Shown: positions 11,799 through 23,974 of the stretch, in pieces
How the letters are laid out: each line of letters opens with the position of its first letter
Numbering within the stretch: position 1 is the stretch's first letter
Assembly: GCA_947095585.1 (NCBI GenBank)
Contig: OX352763.1
Coordinates: 112,881,908 to 112,945,907, forward strand
Source: Nephrocerus scutellatus
Lineage: Eukaryota > Arthropoda > Insecta > Diptera > Pipunculidae
Reading direction: 5' to 3'
DNA: 64,000 nt
The notes under the pieces: generated by a model
What the model was told of the DNA's origin: nothing
The model's database searches: none
Seen by the model: the letters and a program-made list of their open reading frames with translations, nothing else
Program-made: the position numbers and the translations under genes

Positions 11799-12191
11799 CT
11801 AATAAATATTGCAACAACTGTTGAATAACATTTTATAAAACTTCCATCCAGTGTCTCCCAATCGCCGCGGTGGACGGTCGTGCTGCACTTCAGCACGTGC
11901 GTTGTTTATAACTTCTGTTTGCGCACAAAAACAAGAGCTATTGTTAAAATAATGGCACGCGCAGACGCTCGAAAAACAAGTGCACTGTGTGGTGTCCCTC
12001 ATCAACAGCGCAGCTAAAGAACTTAGTGAAACATAACTATCGTATGTTTTGCATGCGGCAGTTTGATGATCTAATTCTTTAGCAATTAGAATAACGAATT
12101 CTGAGAGTGTGTTTCTTCTGGTGATTAAACTCATTTGTCGTGAAGGCATAACACTGGCGACAATTTGTGTTAATAATCCATTTTGAGACAT
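11799..12191 (-). other. Open frame of 130 codons, no recognised function
   Basis: The minus-strand frame starts MSQNGLLTQIVASVM and is Cys-containing but matches no motif known to me. Its 3' end lies in the tandem array, so it is unlikely to be a normal gene. It sits directly upstream of, and antisense to, a LINE endonuclease fragment. It may be part of an element. Confidence 0.25.
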
Positions 12192-12224
12192 CCACTTCTC
12201 TCAATTCGGTTAAAAGAAGCGGTA

Positions 12225-12600
12225 AGTTGTGTTTTGTGTCTTTGTTTTTTCTAGTTATGAGTGTGTTGAGTTATTCGCCGAGTTTAATCACCTTACTCAG
12301 CTTGTACATGAGCCTACCCGAATACCTGACATTGCATATCATTCCGCTAACACCCTTGACTTGTTCCTTACCTCTCGTCCTGATAAATACTTCGTCAATG
12401 TATTATCGCCTCTAGGCTCGTCAGACCATTGTGTAGTATCAGCTCATTTTTCGTTAATAAACCACGTAGTTAGAGAAAAAAAAAACCCAAAAAAACAGTA
12501 TGGCAATACGAGAAAGCCAATTGGAACGGCCTTAACAACTTCTTTTGGAGAATTAACTGGACGCTATTGTACCGCTCTGCAAAACATCTGCGGTCGGGGA
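12225..12600 (+). mobile_element. jockey-like LINE, end of endonuclease domain (copy E)
   Basis: The plus strand encodes SYECVELFAEFNHLTQLV, LDLFLTSRPDKYFVNV and LSPLGSSDHCVVSAHFSL, the C-terminal part of an apurinic-like endonuclease including the SDHC-type active-site motif. A frameshift at about 12500 is followed by the linker seen at 49424 (NNFFWRINW-type). The homology stops near 12600, before the reverse transcriptase. Confidence 0.85.
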
Positions 12601-14880
12601 GGTGGGACCTTGGGTCCTTACTGACTTAGACACCAGGGGGTTGCTGGTAGCATCGACGCGAAGACGGGTCGATGTGGTAGGGAGCTGCCAGGCACTCGAG
12701 AATTTCCATTCACAAAAAGATATGCCGGACAGCTCGAGAAGCTATCCTTTAATATAGGATGAACACTGAGGACAGAAACAACAGAGCACTATACCAATAT
12801 GGGCCCAAAAACCTAAAAACAACAACATGCAATACACAACAAGCAACACAAAACTGGATCTTTTAACGGGGGTAGTCCACTGTTTCGACTGTTCACTGGG
12901 TTTTATTACGCTTATCCGAAGGGTTTTAACAACGACTGTACAAGTTACATGGGCAATAAAAATAAGGTTGGTTTTATTTGTAATAATGTACACTACATAT
13001 GCACACCCTGCGCGACAAAATTAAAATGAAAACCATTCAATGGGTTTCGACTGGCATGGCAACAATGGGATCTCGAACCAACCGTGGGATTGGAACGAGA
13101 TCAGCCGTCCCAGGAGTTCAATTCAATTCTCAACCGCATGAGAAAGTATAAAAGGTCAGGAATTTGGACAAAAGGTTTTTTTATCCTGCGATTTCTGATG
13201 CTGGCCAGTATGTCTAGAAATTCCGAGCTTGTTGGTTCGAGAGCAATAGCTTTATCATTATTTATTATTAGTATTTCAAATACAGCCGAATGGTCAGAGA
13301 GCGATGTCCTTACCACTACATTGTACTAACGCCACAACACTATGCATTGCTTCCCTACAACCATTGCTAGCAAGTACACTTCATTAGGATACACTAATAA
13401 TATTTTAAATATCATTGAAAAAAAAGCAACAAAGATATAACATTATGCAAAAAAAAGGGGGAAGTAAAAAAGATTGGATTCTATTCCCTAAATCAATGAA
13501 TTCTTTTATTGTTCCCGACTGGGAAAAGCTCATTTCAAATGTACACTACACTACTTTCTAACTTGCTTTGTAATATATTTTAGAGCAATTTGATTGTAGA
13601 TTTGGTCCTAAAACCGATAAAATTGGCGCCTTCGATTTGCCAAGTCATAAAGCTTGGGAACTGTTGAATGTCCTTTATCATCTTCGTATACTCGTAAAAC
13701 AAGTAGCGGCATGCTCTGAATAAATCCAGAAACTATAATCGGAAATTCCGAGAATAACATCACAAAGCTCATGTACAATTTAACCTTAAATTCTGTTATT
13801 TCTTCCTCTATGCAATACTAGGTATACATAGAATCCTTTGTGTGACAACATTGTGCTAATAATGCAATTGTCCTGATCGTATCAATGCGTGTACGTGTTG
13901 GAGTCACTCATAACTATGACATAAAATTCAAATTTTTTTTACACTCGTAAAATGTTCAACATTCTTACTACCCGCTTGCCATTAAAAACTATACACGACC
14001 AGGAGCATATGGCCACTCCCGAGGATAAAAATAAAAATCCAAATAATTTTTCAACTGATTGCCGACATAAAAAGATTTGCATAGATTTGAAGATGAGAAC
14101 ATATGCAACCCGTTCAGATACAGATACTCGGAGTTGGATGGCGAGAATTGAGATGGTAAACGACCTCGAGCGACATCAAGCGAAAGTAATACAGTCCAAG
14201 AGTATGTAGCACCGTGAACCGTGACTGACAAAAGGATAAACGAATTCTAAATGAAAGGACGTTCAATTGCTGATGGGAGGATGGATTTTACGTACACACA
14301 TATATATGGAACTCTTTGTTTCATTGTTGAGAAGATTGATTGGAGAGAATCCAACGCTTCAATACTCTAGACGCAGGATGGAGATGTCTAGACGTCCAGC
14401 AAAGATTTATTTGTAGATGCGCACCGTATGCTGATGAGTGATATGCTTTCGATTGCTCAACTGGTCGGTTGGTTGGTTGGTTGAACCTAACTCTTCTGCT
14501 TAGTTAGGCTGAATTAAATGCTTTGTTTTCATCAAAATATTAGGAGCAAACAATTAAGTGATGCGTTACGATATTCTTGACTTTTTTCCAGCATTGCAAG
14601 CTGTTTGTTCATAAGCTAAACTAAACGTGTTATTCAAGAGCAGAGTCAATGCCATTGAAACCTTGTCAAGGTTAAAAAAAATGTTTTTCATTTGAAAGTA
14701 ACCTTCCTAATGGCCAACAATGCGATCTATAGAGGTCTGTTTTGTCCAGAAGGGTGGTAGAGTGTTACGTTAACCTAAGGTATGTATCGCCTCTCTAATA
14801 AAGGTGTGAGTATGTCCCAAGCTTCATAAAAGTGTACTAGTATCCCTACAACTGTCCTCATCTCAACAAAAAATAGTATC
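12601..14880. other. Long interval without a recognised gene
   Basis: Open frames here are short and lack family motifs. 13040-13330 contains a GGTTCGAGATCCC word on the minus strand (near 13068-13080), resembling a polymerase III box B with an extra base, but no matching box A is convincing. No host gene can be supported. Confidence 0.45.
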
Positions 14881-14949
14881 TGCTTCTTTTACGCAGAACC
14901 TGAACTCTGTCTTAGCTGAAAAATTTAGATGATATCTCAGACCTGTAAG

Positions 14950-15260
14950 AACATGGCCTGTAACTGTACATGATTTCCGACAGCTAGGCTGCATTGTTAG
15001 CATTAAATGGCCTAGTTGTCAGCTCCAGAACAACGTCGAGCAGCTACTGCCACTTAAACGAACTGAACAAAACCAACAAGATCACCCTAATGTGGTCTCC
15101 CGGTCATTCAGGTTTCGAAAGGAACGAGGCAGTAGACCTCTGTGCAAGGAAAGGCGCATCATCATTGGAGTGGGACGAACCCGCGCTTGCCATTAAACTG
15201 CTCATAACTATTCCCTCTTTCGAGAGTAAATATCAGCCCCCACGTTACATCCCCAGAACG
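14950..15260 (+). mobile_element. LINE ribonuclease H fragment (I/R1-like)
   Basis: The plus strand encodes the second half of a retrotransposon RNase H: LNELNKTNKITLMWSPGHSG, then NEAVDLCARKGAS. The region before it (FSDS, stop, AALLALNG) contains the DSQA-type catalytic Asp followed by a stop codon. No intact protein remains. Confidence 0.8.
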
Positions 15261-15754
15261 AACTGGGTCTGCATCCATAGTTGTCCCAGACTCACAGTCA
15301 AACCTGGTCCGTTGGGCACAGACAACTCCTGTGGTACCAAAGGCGATCTTGGTGAAATCTGGTATCAATGATATCCAGTTCCTTCAGAGATGAGTGCCTG
15401 GCCGTTTGCAAAACAGACCCTGGCAGCACATTCGTCCGGAACCTCGAAACACCTCATTTACCACTATTGTGTACGAAATGAGCTACTAAATACGAAGAGT
15501 TACCCCAAAGACTTATCTTTAAGTATTAGTAGCCCTTTCTGGGTCGCAAAGTACGAAGACATACTCTAAGTACCCGCGGCTCTTCTTATTTTCTGTGGTT
15601 GAGCCCCGCACCTGAACCATAAATAGATTAAGACGCAGCTGGACCTACCACGGGGAAAGAGAAGGCGCAGAATGAATTTTCACCGGCCCCAAACAAAGCG
15701 TTGCCTATTAAAGAAAACACCACAAGAACAAAATAAATGAGTTGGTAAATAATG

Positions 15755-15900
15755 TCATCGAAGTGGAATTGGGAAAAATCGACTGGGATGAGACCAAAAC
15801 GCTTCTCAAATGCAACAAGAAAGACATAGAGAAGGAAATTAAGTTACACTACCATGCACTCAGATCTCTTCTCTGGTACATGACGGGACATGGCCCAATA
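15755..15900 (+). repeat. Diverged repeat shared with 9215-9350
   Basis: Partner of the earlier copy, with the WDETK ... WYMT frame when translated. Function unknown. Confidence 0.5.
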
Positions 15901-16129
15901 AAAATGGGAAAATTCCAAACGGACCGCTGACGCTTCTGCAACCACTTCTGCAAAATAAACGCCTGAACACATGCAGATGGTCGTCATCCGATTTCAAAAC
16001 CTCAAGGCTCACACAGTTCCATGGCAGAATGTCAGACCGAACGAACTGGCACAGTTGATGGCATTCATAAAAGAACTAAACCACGACATAATCTGTGGTT
16101 AATATCTTGGATGCACAATAGATCTTAAG

Positions 16130-16615
16130 GCCGCAGTGTACAAGGCTTCTCAGTCCACCTACAATAATATTAATAATAAGGTGGTAGCTATATCTGCTTG
16201 TTATGTTTTGAATCAAACGTGAGATTCGTTCTGCTATACACGCCTGTGAAACGTGGAAATGCTCTGCCAACATCTCGAGCAGGTTACAGCAACTTTTGTT
16301 AATCGTTTTCTGTGTTATAAACTAAGGATCCTATGGCCACAAACGATTTCCAACAATGAACTGTGGCTTGGGACTGGACAAACAAAAGTAGATGTGGACA
16401 TCAAACAAAGAAAAGAAAATAGCGCTGGATTGGTCACACGCTGAGGAAACCAGACGATAAGATATCGAAGCTGTGCTTCAAATGGAATCCTCACGGGCAA
16501 GGAGAAGCTCAGTTCCAGAATTTTACGTTAGGGCCACAGTTTAGGTATCGTATTGCAAACAGAGGAAGATGGATAGAACTGGTTGTTGCACTTTGCTCCA
16601 GGAGGATTTAAAGAG
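16130..16615 (+). mobile_element. RTE-like LINE, C-terminal fragment
   Basis: The plus strand reads VNRFLCYKLRILWPQTISNN, ELWLGTGQTKVDVDIKQRKE, then in shifted frames a GKEKLSSR-type segment and a final RGRWIELVVALCS. This is the same C-terminal region as 37215-37700 and 7870-8060. Frameshifted and stop-containing. Confidence 0.75.
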
Positions 16616-16754
16616 TAGTTGCTAAAAATAGTTACCGGAGCGCATGTATATATTGTATCCGTTCTTTTTTTTGTATCTAATTGTATCTTGTTAAGTAACT
16701 GGCTTTCTATCGTTGTTTGTATTTAGGTTTGTATCCTTGTTTGTATCTTTTTTT

Positions 16755-17085
16755 TAATTCTCTATATTAACTTCGCGTGCCCGTGGCTGGTGGACTGGCG
16801 GTTGGCTGGCTGGCTGGTCAGATTTTCTGATCAATTTTTAACCCACTTCCCAAAGATTTTATTGGCATTTTGCACACATGTATATTTCCGGTGACAATAC
16901 TTTCTATTAAAATTTGTGAGTGATTGGGCCGCGGGGCCGGGGGGCTCCAATACAAATTTTTTTCCCGGCATCACATCATTTCATACTATAATGACTGTGT
17001 TCTGTATGCGTTGTGCGCTGTGGGCAGCACTGCTTGCTTTACGATTGGGGTTGTTTTGTTGTTGCCTTGGTTCATTTTAGTTCAC
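16755..17085 (+). repeat. T-family interspersed repeat, copy 1
   Basis: Begins TCTCTATATTAACTTCGCG, followed by GGCTGG repeats, an ACCCACTTCCCAAAG block, ACATGTATATTTCCGGTGACAA, GGGCCGCGGGGCCGGGGG and GTGCGTTGTGCGCTG-type sequence. The same order is found at 19985-20410 and 30838-31190. The right end runs directly into the TTTGTATCTTGG minisatellite. Non-coding and non-autonomous. Confidence 0.8.
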
Positions 17086-18135
17086 ATCTTGGTTTGTATC
17101 TTTGTTTGTATCTTGGTTTCTATCTTTGTTTGTATTTTCGTTTGTATCTTGTTTTCTACTTTTTTTTCGGTTATCTGAATTGTATCTTATTGTTTAAGTA
17201 AAGTGGTTTGTATTTGGCTTTGTTTCGTGTTTGTATCTTGGTTTATTTTTAGTTTGTATCTCTTTTTATGACTTTGTTTTGTATCTTGTTTGAATCTGAT
17301 TCGTATCGCTTCTTGTATCTTGTGTGTAGTGTATTATCTTTCATATCTTGGCAAATATCCCATTTGTATCCCTGTTTGTATCTTGGTGTATATCTCTGTT
17401 TGTATCTTGGTTTGAATCTTGGTTTCTATCTGGTAAGTATCTTTTTTGTATTTGGTTGATATTTTGTGATTTTATCTTGGTGTGTTATCTCTTTTTGTAT
17501 CTTGGTTTGTATCTCGGTACGCATCTGATTTGTATCTTGGTTTGAATCTTAATTTGTATCTGGTTTGTATCTTTATTTGTATCTTCGTTAATATTTTGTG
17601 ATTGTATCTAGTTTATCAGTCATATCAGGAATTCCGTTCCAGTTCAATTTCTTTCTCCGCTCGAAACATTAGTATTGGGATTTCTGATGCAATTCGATTC
17701 ACGATCCGGACGGATATTTCCACTTATGAAATAATCAGCTTATCTTTAAAATAAAATCAAAATCTAATGCATTTTTTTCTTAATTAATATTTATTTGATA
17801 TCTTTTTAACAAAACTGATAACCATTCGAGAATTTTTTTCATAAATATGTTGGCATTTCGAGCAGATTTCCCGATGCCAATGACAATTTCGCTGGAATTT
17901 TTTCTCCGTTCAAATTCCATTCCGTTCGGTATTCCCTGTAGGCCTGTATATCTCTGATTGCATCTGATTTGTATCTTTATGAGTATCTGATTAATACCTC
18001 GGTTTGTATCATTGTTTGTATTTGGTTTATAGCTCTGTTTCTATCTATTTGTATTCCCGTTTGTATATTCGCTTGTATCTGATTTAAATCTGATTTGTAT
18101 CTCTGTTCGTATCTGGTTTATATCTCTTTTTTAAT
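17085..18135. repeat. (GGTTTGTATCTT)n minisatellite, interrupted
   Basis: A roughly 12-bp unit, GGTTTGTATCTT with variants, is repeated across 17085-17600 and again across 17935-18135. When translated it gives a meaningless L-Y-L-C repeat. The interruption at 17610-17945 is described separately. Confidence 0.9.
17610..17945. mobile_element. Possible MITE inserted in the minisatellite
   Basis: The 12-bp repeat is interrupted by about 335 bp of unrelated sequence, starting near CAGGAATTCCG and ending near CGGTATTCCCTG. The ends are imperfectly inverse to each other over about 12 bp (CAGGAATTCCG against CAGGGAATACCG). I could not see a target-site duplication, so the class is unknown; a hAT-like element is one guess. 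Confidence 0.4.
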
Positions 18136-18164
18136 TCTTCATTAAAAACACAGAATGCTCTAGA

Positions 18165-19985
18165 ATTGCAGGTGGCCGTAACTATCTCTGACTGGTGGAA
18201 GTGCGATCAAACCTCCACGTGGTGGCCGCCGGTAATTTTCCTCCAATGCAGGAAAAGCTGAATGATCGGGCTAGTCCCTTCAAAGTAAGGTTGGCGCGAG
18301 GCCAATAACCTCGTCTGTAAAAAATTATTATTACGGAACCCAAAATCAGCCTCGGATACACTGATGAACGACGACGACCACGGCAACGAAAACGGCTAAA
18401 CGATTTAAGGATTTTCTCATGGAACGCTAATATATATTATATATAGGTAGGGAGCTAGTATTCAGGCAAAACATTGGCACCCATAGCTTACACGAGAACA
18501 CTAATGATAATGACAGTGGACAACGAGTCATAGAGATGGCAGCAAGCAATAATTTGGTCGTTGCGAGTACAAGGTTTGCGCGTAAAAATGTCCACAAAGC
18601 CACCTGGGTATCTCCCGATGGAGCCACTCGCAACCAGATAGACCACGTGTTGATAGACCGCCGCCAAAACCCGAACCTGATGACGGTACGAACGTACCGA
18701 GGTGCTAACGTCGACTCGGACCACTATCTTGTTGGTATGCTCCGAGCGCGGATTGCATCATCACGGTAGACTGCATCCGCGAATCAGATTCGAGTCAACA
18801 TGGCTGCCCTCGCAATGAAGAGACCAGAAACAACTACGGCCAAGCGATAGGACTCGCCCTAAATGCAGGGAGAGTAAGTCCTGGGGCTAAGATTTCGGGC
18901 GTAGAAGAGAAATGGACACGCCTTAAGAATACTGTCATTTGTACTGCTGACTCGGTCTTAGGCAGTAGTCGTAGAGATCGGAACGACTGGTTCGCTGACG
19001 AATGTAAGCTAGCGACTGAACGTAAGAATGTTGCGTACCAAGCAATGCAACAATCTCATAGGACGCGGGCACTCGAAGATGAATATAAAAAGCTAAGAAG
19101 ATATAAAAAGAAAAGAAAAGAAAGAAGAAAGAAAGCAGCCTGGGAGAAGAATCTCGTCCGTGAACTGGAACAGTATAGAGAGCAAGGACCGCACCAGGCG
19201 CGGAAGTTCTACCAAAGGGTCCGCGGTATGATGCAATATACACCGCGTTGCACATACTGCAAGGACAAAGAGGGTAATCTGATCACCGATCTTAAAGGCA
19301 TCTTAGAGCGATGAGAAGAGCAATGTCATGAGTTGCTAAATGGCCAGCTAACTGAGGAATTGGAGGCTCCACCAATGACCGAAGATCAAACTATGCTGCC
19401 GCCACCAAGCATAGACGAAGTTAGCAGAGCAATAAATCGGCTCAAAAATAATAAGGCCCCGGGATCTGATGGGATCCCAGCGGAATTGATAAAAATAGGA
19501 GGCCCCACATTACACCAGGCAATTCATGAAATAATAGTGGAAGTATGGGAAGAAAAAGCTATGCCAGAAGACTGGCGAAGAGCCATCCTTTGCCCCATTC
19601 ATAAGAAGGGAGATATCACAAAATACAGAAGTTATCGTTGTATAACGTTGTTGAAGGACGATTCCGGAGACTCTATAATGATGAGATCTACGAGCGTTAC
19701 CTCGATGTCGACATCGTGAAGAAAATTAAGCTCGGTAGGCTCCGGTGGGCAGGACACCTAGCTCGCATGAACGAAGAGGATCCTGCTCGGAAAGTCCTTT
19801 GCGGTAGGATTTATGGAACACGACAGCGAGGCCGGCCAAGCCTACGCTGGAAGGATGGCGTAGACCAGGACGCCCAGAGTTTAGGGATGCCAAACTGGAT
19901 GACATCGGCTCGAAATCGGGACCGGTGGAGAGACCTTTTGCGGGAGGCCAGGACCGGAACCCGGTTTTACAGCCAAATATGATGA
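18165..19985 (+). mobile_element. RTE-like LINE with 5' region, endonuclease, partial RT and C-terminus
   Basis: In order: a 5' region (18165-18430) also found at 32290-32540 (minus) and 38510-38945; endonuclease end (FRQNIGTHSLHENTNDN, KATWVSPDGATRNQIDHVLI, RTYRGANVDSDHYLVGML); a basic linker (to about 19300); RT fingers (VSRAINRLKNNKAPGSDGIP, HKKGD, YRCITLL); then an abrupt jump at about 19655 to the C-terminus (RRLYNDEIYERYLDVDIVKK, LRWAGHLARMN, RGRPSLRWKDGVDQDAQSLG). The catalytic palm of the reverse transcriptase is missing, and there is a stop in the linker at about 19312. Confidence 0.88.
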
Positions 19986-20410
19986 TGTTGATATTAACTT
20001 CGCGTGCCCGTGGCTGGCGGATTGGCTGGCTGGCTGGCTGGTCAAAACTTGTGATCAATTTTTAACCAACTTCTCAAATCCTGATTTTATTGAAATTTTG
20101 CACACCACACATGTATATTTCCGGTGACAATACTTTCTATTAAAATTTGATAGTGATCGGGCCGCGGGGTCGGGGGCTCCCATTCGAATTTGTATTCCCA
20201 TATATGTAGCGGCATCAGATTATTTCATATTATAATGACTGTTTTCTGTGTGCGTTGTGCGCTGTGAGCAACGCGGCTTGCTTTACGATTGGGGTTGTTT
20301 GGTTGTTGGGTTGCAGTGATTCGTTTGTGTTTTTATATTTCAGCATTTATAGTGGAATTCAGTATACTTTTGGTTATTAGAGAATTTACATGAAAAATTT
20401 TATGGGTTGT
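19985..20410 (+). repeat. T-family interspersed repeat, copy 2 (longest clear unit)
   Basis: Starts ATATTAACTTCGCGTGCCCG and runs through the same ordered blocks as copy 1, ending in TTTCAGCATTTATAGTGGAA, AGAGAATTTACATG and TTTTATGGGTTG. It directly follows the RTE-like element end, and a short TTTGTATC minisatellite follows it (20425-20490). About 425 bp seems the basic length. Confidence 0.8.
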
Positions 20411-20490
20411 TTTTTTGTGTTTGAATTGTATCTTGTTGTTAAAATAACTGTGTTTGTATCTATGTTTATATCTTGGATTTGTGTTTATAA

Positions 20491-21524
20491 CTGTGTTAAT
20501 CATCTTGCAATGTCTAAGTATAAGCATGCAATGTTCTCCTTACAGGATTGGAAAGTTCTTTAAGAGTTTCATGGCTTTCTTTTTCTTGAAGTCCATACAG
20601 ATGGCCTAATTAAACCTATGGTTGCCTATGGCTTGCATTTTGTCGACACCTGAGCACCTGACCATCCTTTTGAGTCTTTCGAGTAACAACCAAAAGTGCA
20701 GTTGAGTGTAGTTTGTCAGCTTAATGGAAGTCAGCAAATAACAATTCATTGACCACATAGGAATGTATTCATTGGTCGATTACCAGCATAACCAACAAAC
20801 AACCAAACAACAACGCAACTAATTACTTATGCAACACAGCATTAACCCATCAAGCATCGCATATCATCTTCTCGAACAATAAACTCCGCAAAATTTGTTA
20901 GTGGAGGAATTGTTGTTTGCTTGTTTGTTGTTTGTACAACAGGTGTACGAAAAGTTTACCTCAAGTTTGTGCCGTTGTTGACGTATTTAGTACCAGGTGA
21001 AATTTGATTTTCCCATCAGTGGGCTTGTTATTTATTAGTTGTTATGGGGGTTTGGATGCGAGTGCGATGGAAAATCACATCAAGCACATTTGGTCCATTG
21101 TCCTCAGCCAGAATTCAGTTGCAGTTACTATAAAAGTGGATAACACTACCATTATTGACTTTCCTCTACCTAATATACTCATACCATCAGAAGAATCAGA
21201 GTCTACCGGAGGGTGGAGCAATTTGTATGGAGCGGCCGGATTTATTTTTGTTTTGCCATTTTATGAGTTTGTTAACCGCCTTAGGAACATACATTGTGTG
21301 TGTGTGCGGTTTTATTACTCGAACAAATTTCGTACAAACAAGGGTGTCAGGCCAAGCATACGGTGGGAGGATGCTGTAAGCCAGGATAGATTTTGGGAAT
21401 TCACACCATCACTAATTGTTCAGCTTAATTTGAGGGTGATAATAATTTCTGGGATATCTGGGTGAAAAACGACAACATGGCGCTTCCACTCCGCTAAAAA
21501 TGATGTACAATTATCTACTTACTT
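20491..21524. other. Interval with a chimeric open frame, no supported gene
   Basis: The plus-strand frame at 21004-21465 (153 codons) looks gene-like by length, but its C-terminal part (RPSIRWEDAVSQD at 21345-21385) is the RTE-type C-terminal motif seen at 19830. It is therefore a fusion of unknown sequence with a LINE fragment. Nothing else is recognised. Confidence 0.45.
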
Positions 21525-21830
21525 AAATCATTCCAGCCCTCGAGGGGCGACGAGGTCTGCAATATGTTTGAGCTGCCTCCAACTCATTTCCAAAGGCCAA
21601 AAGATTCGCACGACATTTGTTTACGAACGTTTGCAGCTTGCGTATGATATTGGTATCCATCAACATATACAACAGTACTGATTCTACGTTGGAGCGGAAC
21701 AATTGCAGCTTGGTTCTTAAGCTTTTAGATTGCATTCCAAAGGTAGCTTTGTCTTCCCGATTTTGCTGCACACAGCCACCGCGTTCAGCTGAGACCACAC
21801 CTATTAACTGTCTTTGGATGGTAAATGACT
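21525..21830 (-). mobile_element. RTE-like LINE, thumb region fragment
   Basis: The minus strand encodes KSLRTKLQLFRSNVESVLLY and IIRKLQTFVNKCRANLL, matching the segment after the reverse transcriptase palm in RTE-type elements (compare 37230-37340). It is truncated at both ends. Confidence 0.75.
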
Positions 21831-22354
21831 AACAAAGGTCTCCGAGGAGCATCATCTATCGACAGGTGTTGGTATACTAAATAAATAACGAGATAGAGTC
21901 ACTGCAGCCGAACAACTTGCAGCTCTGTTAGTAAGTTCTACTTCCAACTCCTCGGTGCCATCTGGGATTTTCTCTGGAAGTTGCGAACGGAAGAGGGCAA
22001 ATGGTGAGCCTCATACGCCCCAAAACGTGTCGGTTGGTCTGTGGCCCAGCGAGCCACAACCGTAAAAAACCCAATTACTCCGAAACGAAATACAATGCCT
22101 CAGTTACTTTGTTGATGACCTTTACCTATCGTAGACGGACAACGACTGGGTTCGGGAACGTTAAGACCCTACTCATCTCACTCCAGAAAGTCCTTCAAAA
22201 CGCCAGATTCCTCCAAGTAGATCGTGAAACCTTACAGTGATCGGATATTGACGGCTAGATTCCAGAGTAAAGCTAGAAAAATTACTATCATACAGTATAT
22301 TTAAGGTATATTTGACTACTGATGTTCGCATGGACGGACGCTCAAAAAGGAATA

Positions 22355-22485
22355 AAAGCAAAAATTAAAAGCTTGAATAAAATCGGGCTTTGGTGAGCGG
22401 GCTGAAAATTATTCATAAGATGCAGGAGCCAGCCAGCCATCGACAGACTAAAAAACACGTGGGGACGCGAAGTTAATATAGAGAA
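22355..22485 (-). repeat. T-family repeat, truncated reverse copy
   Basis: Reading the minus strand from 22485 gives TCTCTATATTAACTTCGCG, then GGCTGGCTGG, then CCCGATTTTATTC, the first quarter of the T-family order. The rest is missing. Confidence 0.75.
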
Positions 22486-22489
22486 ATTA

Positions 22490-23970
22490 AATAAATTATC
22501 CATATGGTTTGTGACGGAGTTGATTTGCTTGCATGCAAATGACTTTGTTCATTGACATTCACAAATCCTACAAGACTAGGACAACCTTTTTTGAGGTAAG
22601 CGTGAAACGCGTGTGGCGTGTGGCGTGTGGCGTGTAGCCTTTGGTGCTTTATATATTTTCTTGTTTATAACGCTTCCTTCAGCTTAAAAGCGCCAAGACG
22701 ATGTTGAAACGTTGAAACCACCACCGGGGAGCAATGGGACTTATTTTAATGGAATAACAAACAACAGAACAGATGGTTCAAGTCCTTGGAATAAAAGAAA
22801 GGATACTTATTGCACTTTGTGTTCTCGTTTCTATCCTGCTTCACTGTGTATAGAAATTTTTTGAATCAGAATTGTTGTCCACTAAGCGGCGACGACATCA
22901 GCCGGTTCCATATTTTGGCCAAAATACAGAAGCTGTCATGTTACATAGGTTGTGTGGGAATATTATGTTCTATTAATATTCCTCTGTATAATTATCTTCT
23001 CGAAAACATCTCAAAATGTATCTAGATATTCACACAACTGCTTAAGGGACCAACAAACGCACATTTTGCACAGCCTGGTGCTCATTTCCATGCCATTGCC
23101 ATTCAACATGACCTAATGACTCCCGTCTGTCTGGCTGCGAATCATTTCTATGAAATCCAACAAAGAATTATTCAAATTGTTGCCATTTGGATATAAAATC
23201 ATCGATATCGAATGCCTACAACCTACGAGTACATAAACAGGCTGTCCTTCATTTATTCAAATTTATATTTAAAGTAATGTATGCAGATACACCCACGCAC
23301 ACACACACCCACGCACACACACACAAAATCCCATATCGCACCATTGCTGAGGCTGACGAAAATTTTTAAACTCCCTTTTGCCCAAGAGATTACACGCTCC
23401 TCCACCGTTGCCACCACAAAATGCTCAGTGAATCCTTCTTCGGCTGCATGTCGCTTCGATTTGTAAAAAATGTTTGATTTTCAATTTAAAATCGCTTTAC
23501 CCATTGAGATACAATACACCGAGCGCGTTGTGCAGTCACTTCAACAAATCGATTGAGGACCCTATCGACAATCGGCAACCGCAATCGCTTCACATTGCAT
23601 TATCGTCATTCAAATGTGAAAATTGAACTTTTTGTGCACTGGTAACAGGGGAATAACCACTCTTCCACTATGGCATCAAAGTATGATTATAGTGTGCGGC
23701 ATTTATTTATCTCTCTGAGGATGTGCAAAGAGTATTCTTATCTTTTGGGGATTTATTGTAAAAAAGATTAACATTTTCTTTATTATTCCTGTCGGTTTTG
23801 ATTTTTATTCTTCTGTCTTGTTGACAAAAAGATGTCCCAGCAATCAACACTCGCACAAGTTACGCATAGGGATTTAGGGAAAATCAAGTGTTATCGTTGC
23901 CATCTGGGAAAATAACTGTTTCGATTTGCTGGAACTTTATTTCAGAGAAATATAATTACATTAAAAGACA
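22490..23970. other. Interval without a recognised gene; CACACG/CACACA microsatellite at 23285-23328
   Basis: 22610-22640 has a short GTGTGGC repeat. 23285-23328 is a compound CACACG/CACACA microsatellite. No coding sequence is supported. Confidence 0.5.
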
Positions 23971-23974
23971 ATTA

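Larger units (their letters stand above)
10690..11825. repeat. Degenerate A+T-rich tandem array, roughly 60-70 bp unit
   Basis: The phrase TTTAATAAATATTGCAACAA, followed by CATTTCATTGC and ACTTTTAGGGTTGA or close variants, recurs at least ten times. Two insertions interrupt the array: a tRNA-derived SINE (11003-11292) and a segment ending in AAATA and AAT repeats (about 11486-11640). Confidence 0.85.

Noticed and set aside
12221..12253. GTAAGT ... TTTTTTCTAG as an intron in front of the LINE endonuclease
   Set aside because: About 33 nt, too short for a fly intron; the element is non-functional, so this is probably coincidence.
13040..13330. A further SINE or tRNA on the minus strand
   Set aside because: The box B-like word has an extra base, box A does not fit the consensus, and the body does not match the SINE family.
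17013..17545. Leu/Tyr/Cys-rich frames that look like membrane proteins
   Set aside because: They are translations of the GGTTTGTATCTT minisatellite.
21004..21465. Plus-strand frame of 153 codons as a host gene
   Set aside because: The end contains an RTE-type C-terminal motif and there is no promoter or splice support, so it is a chance fusion with a LINE fragment.
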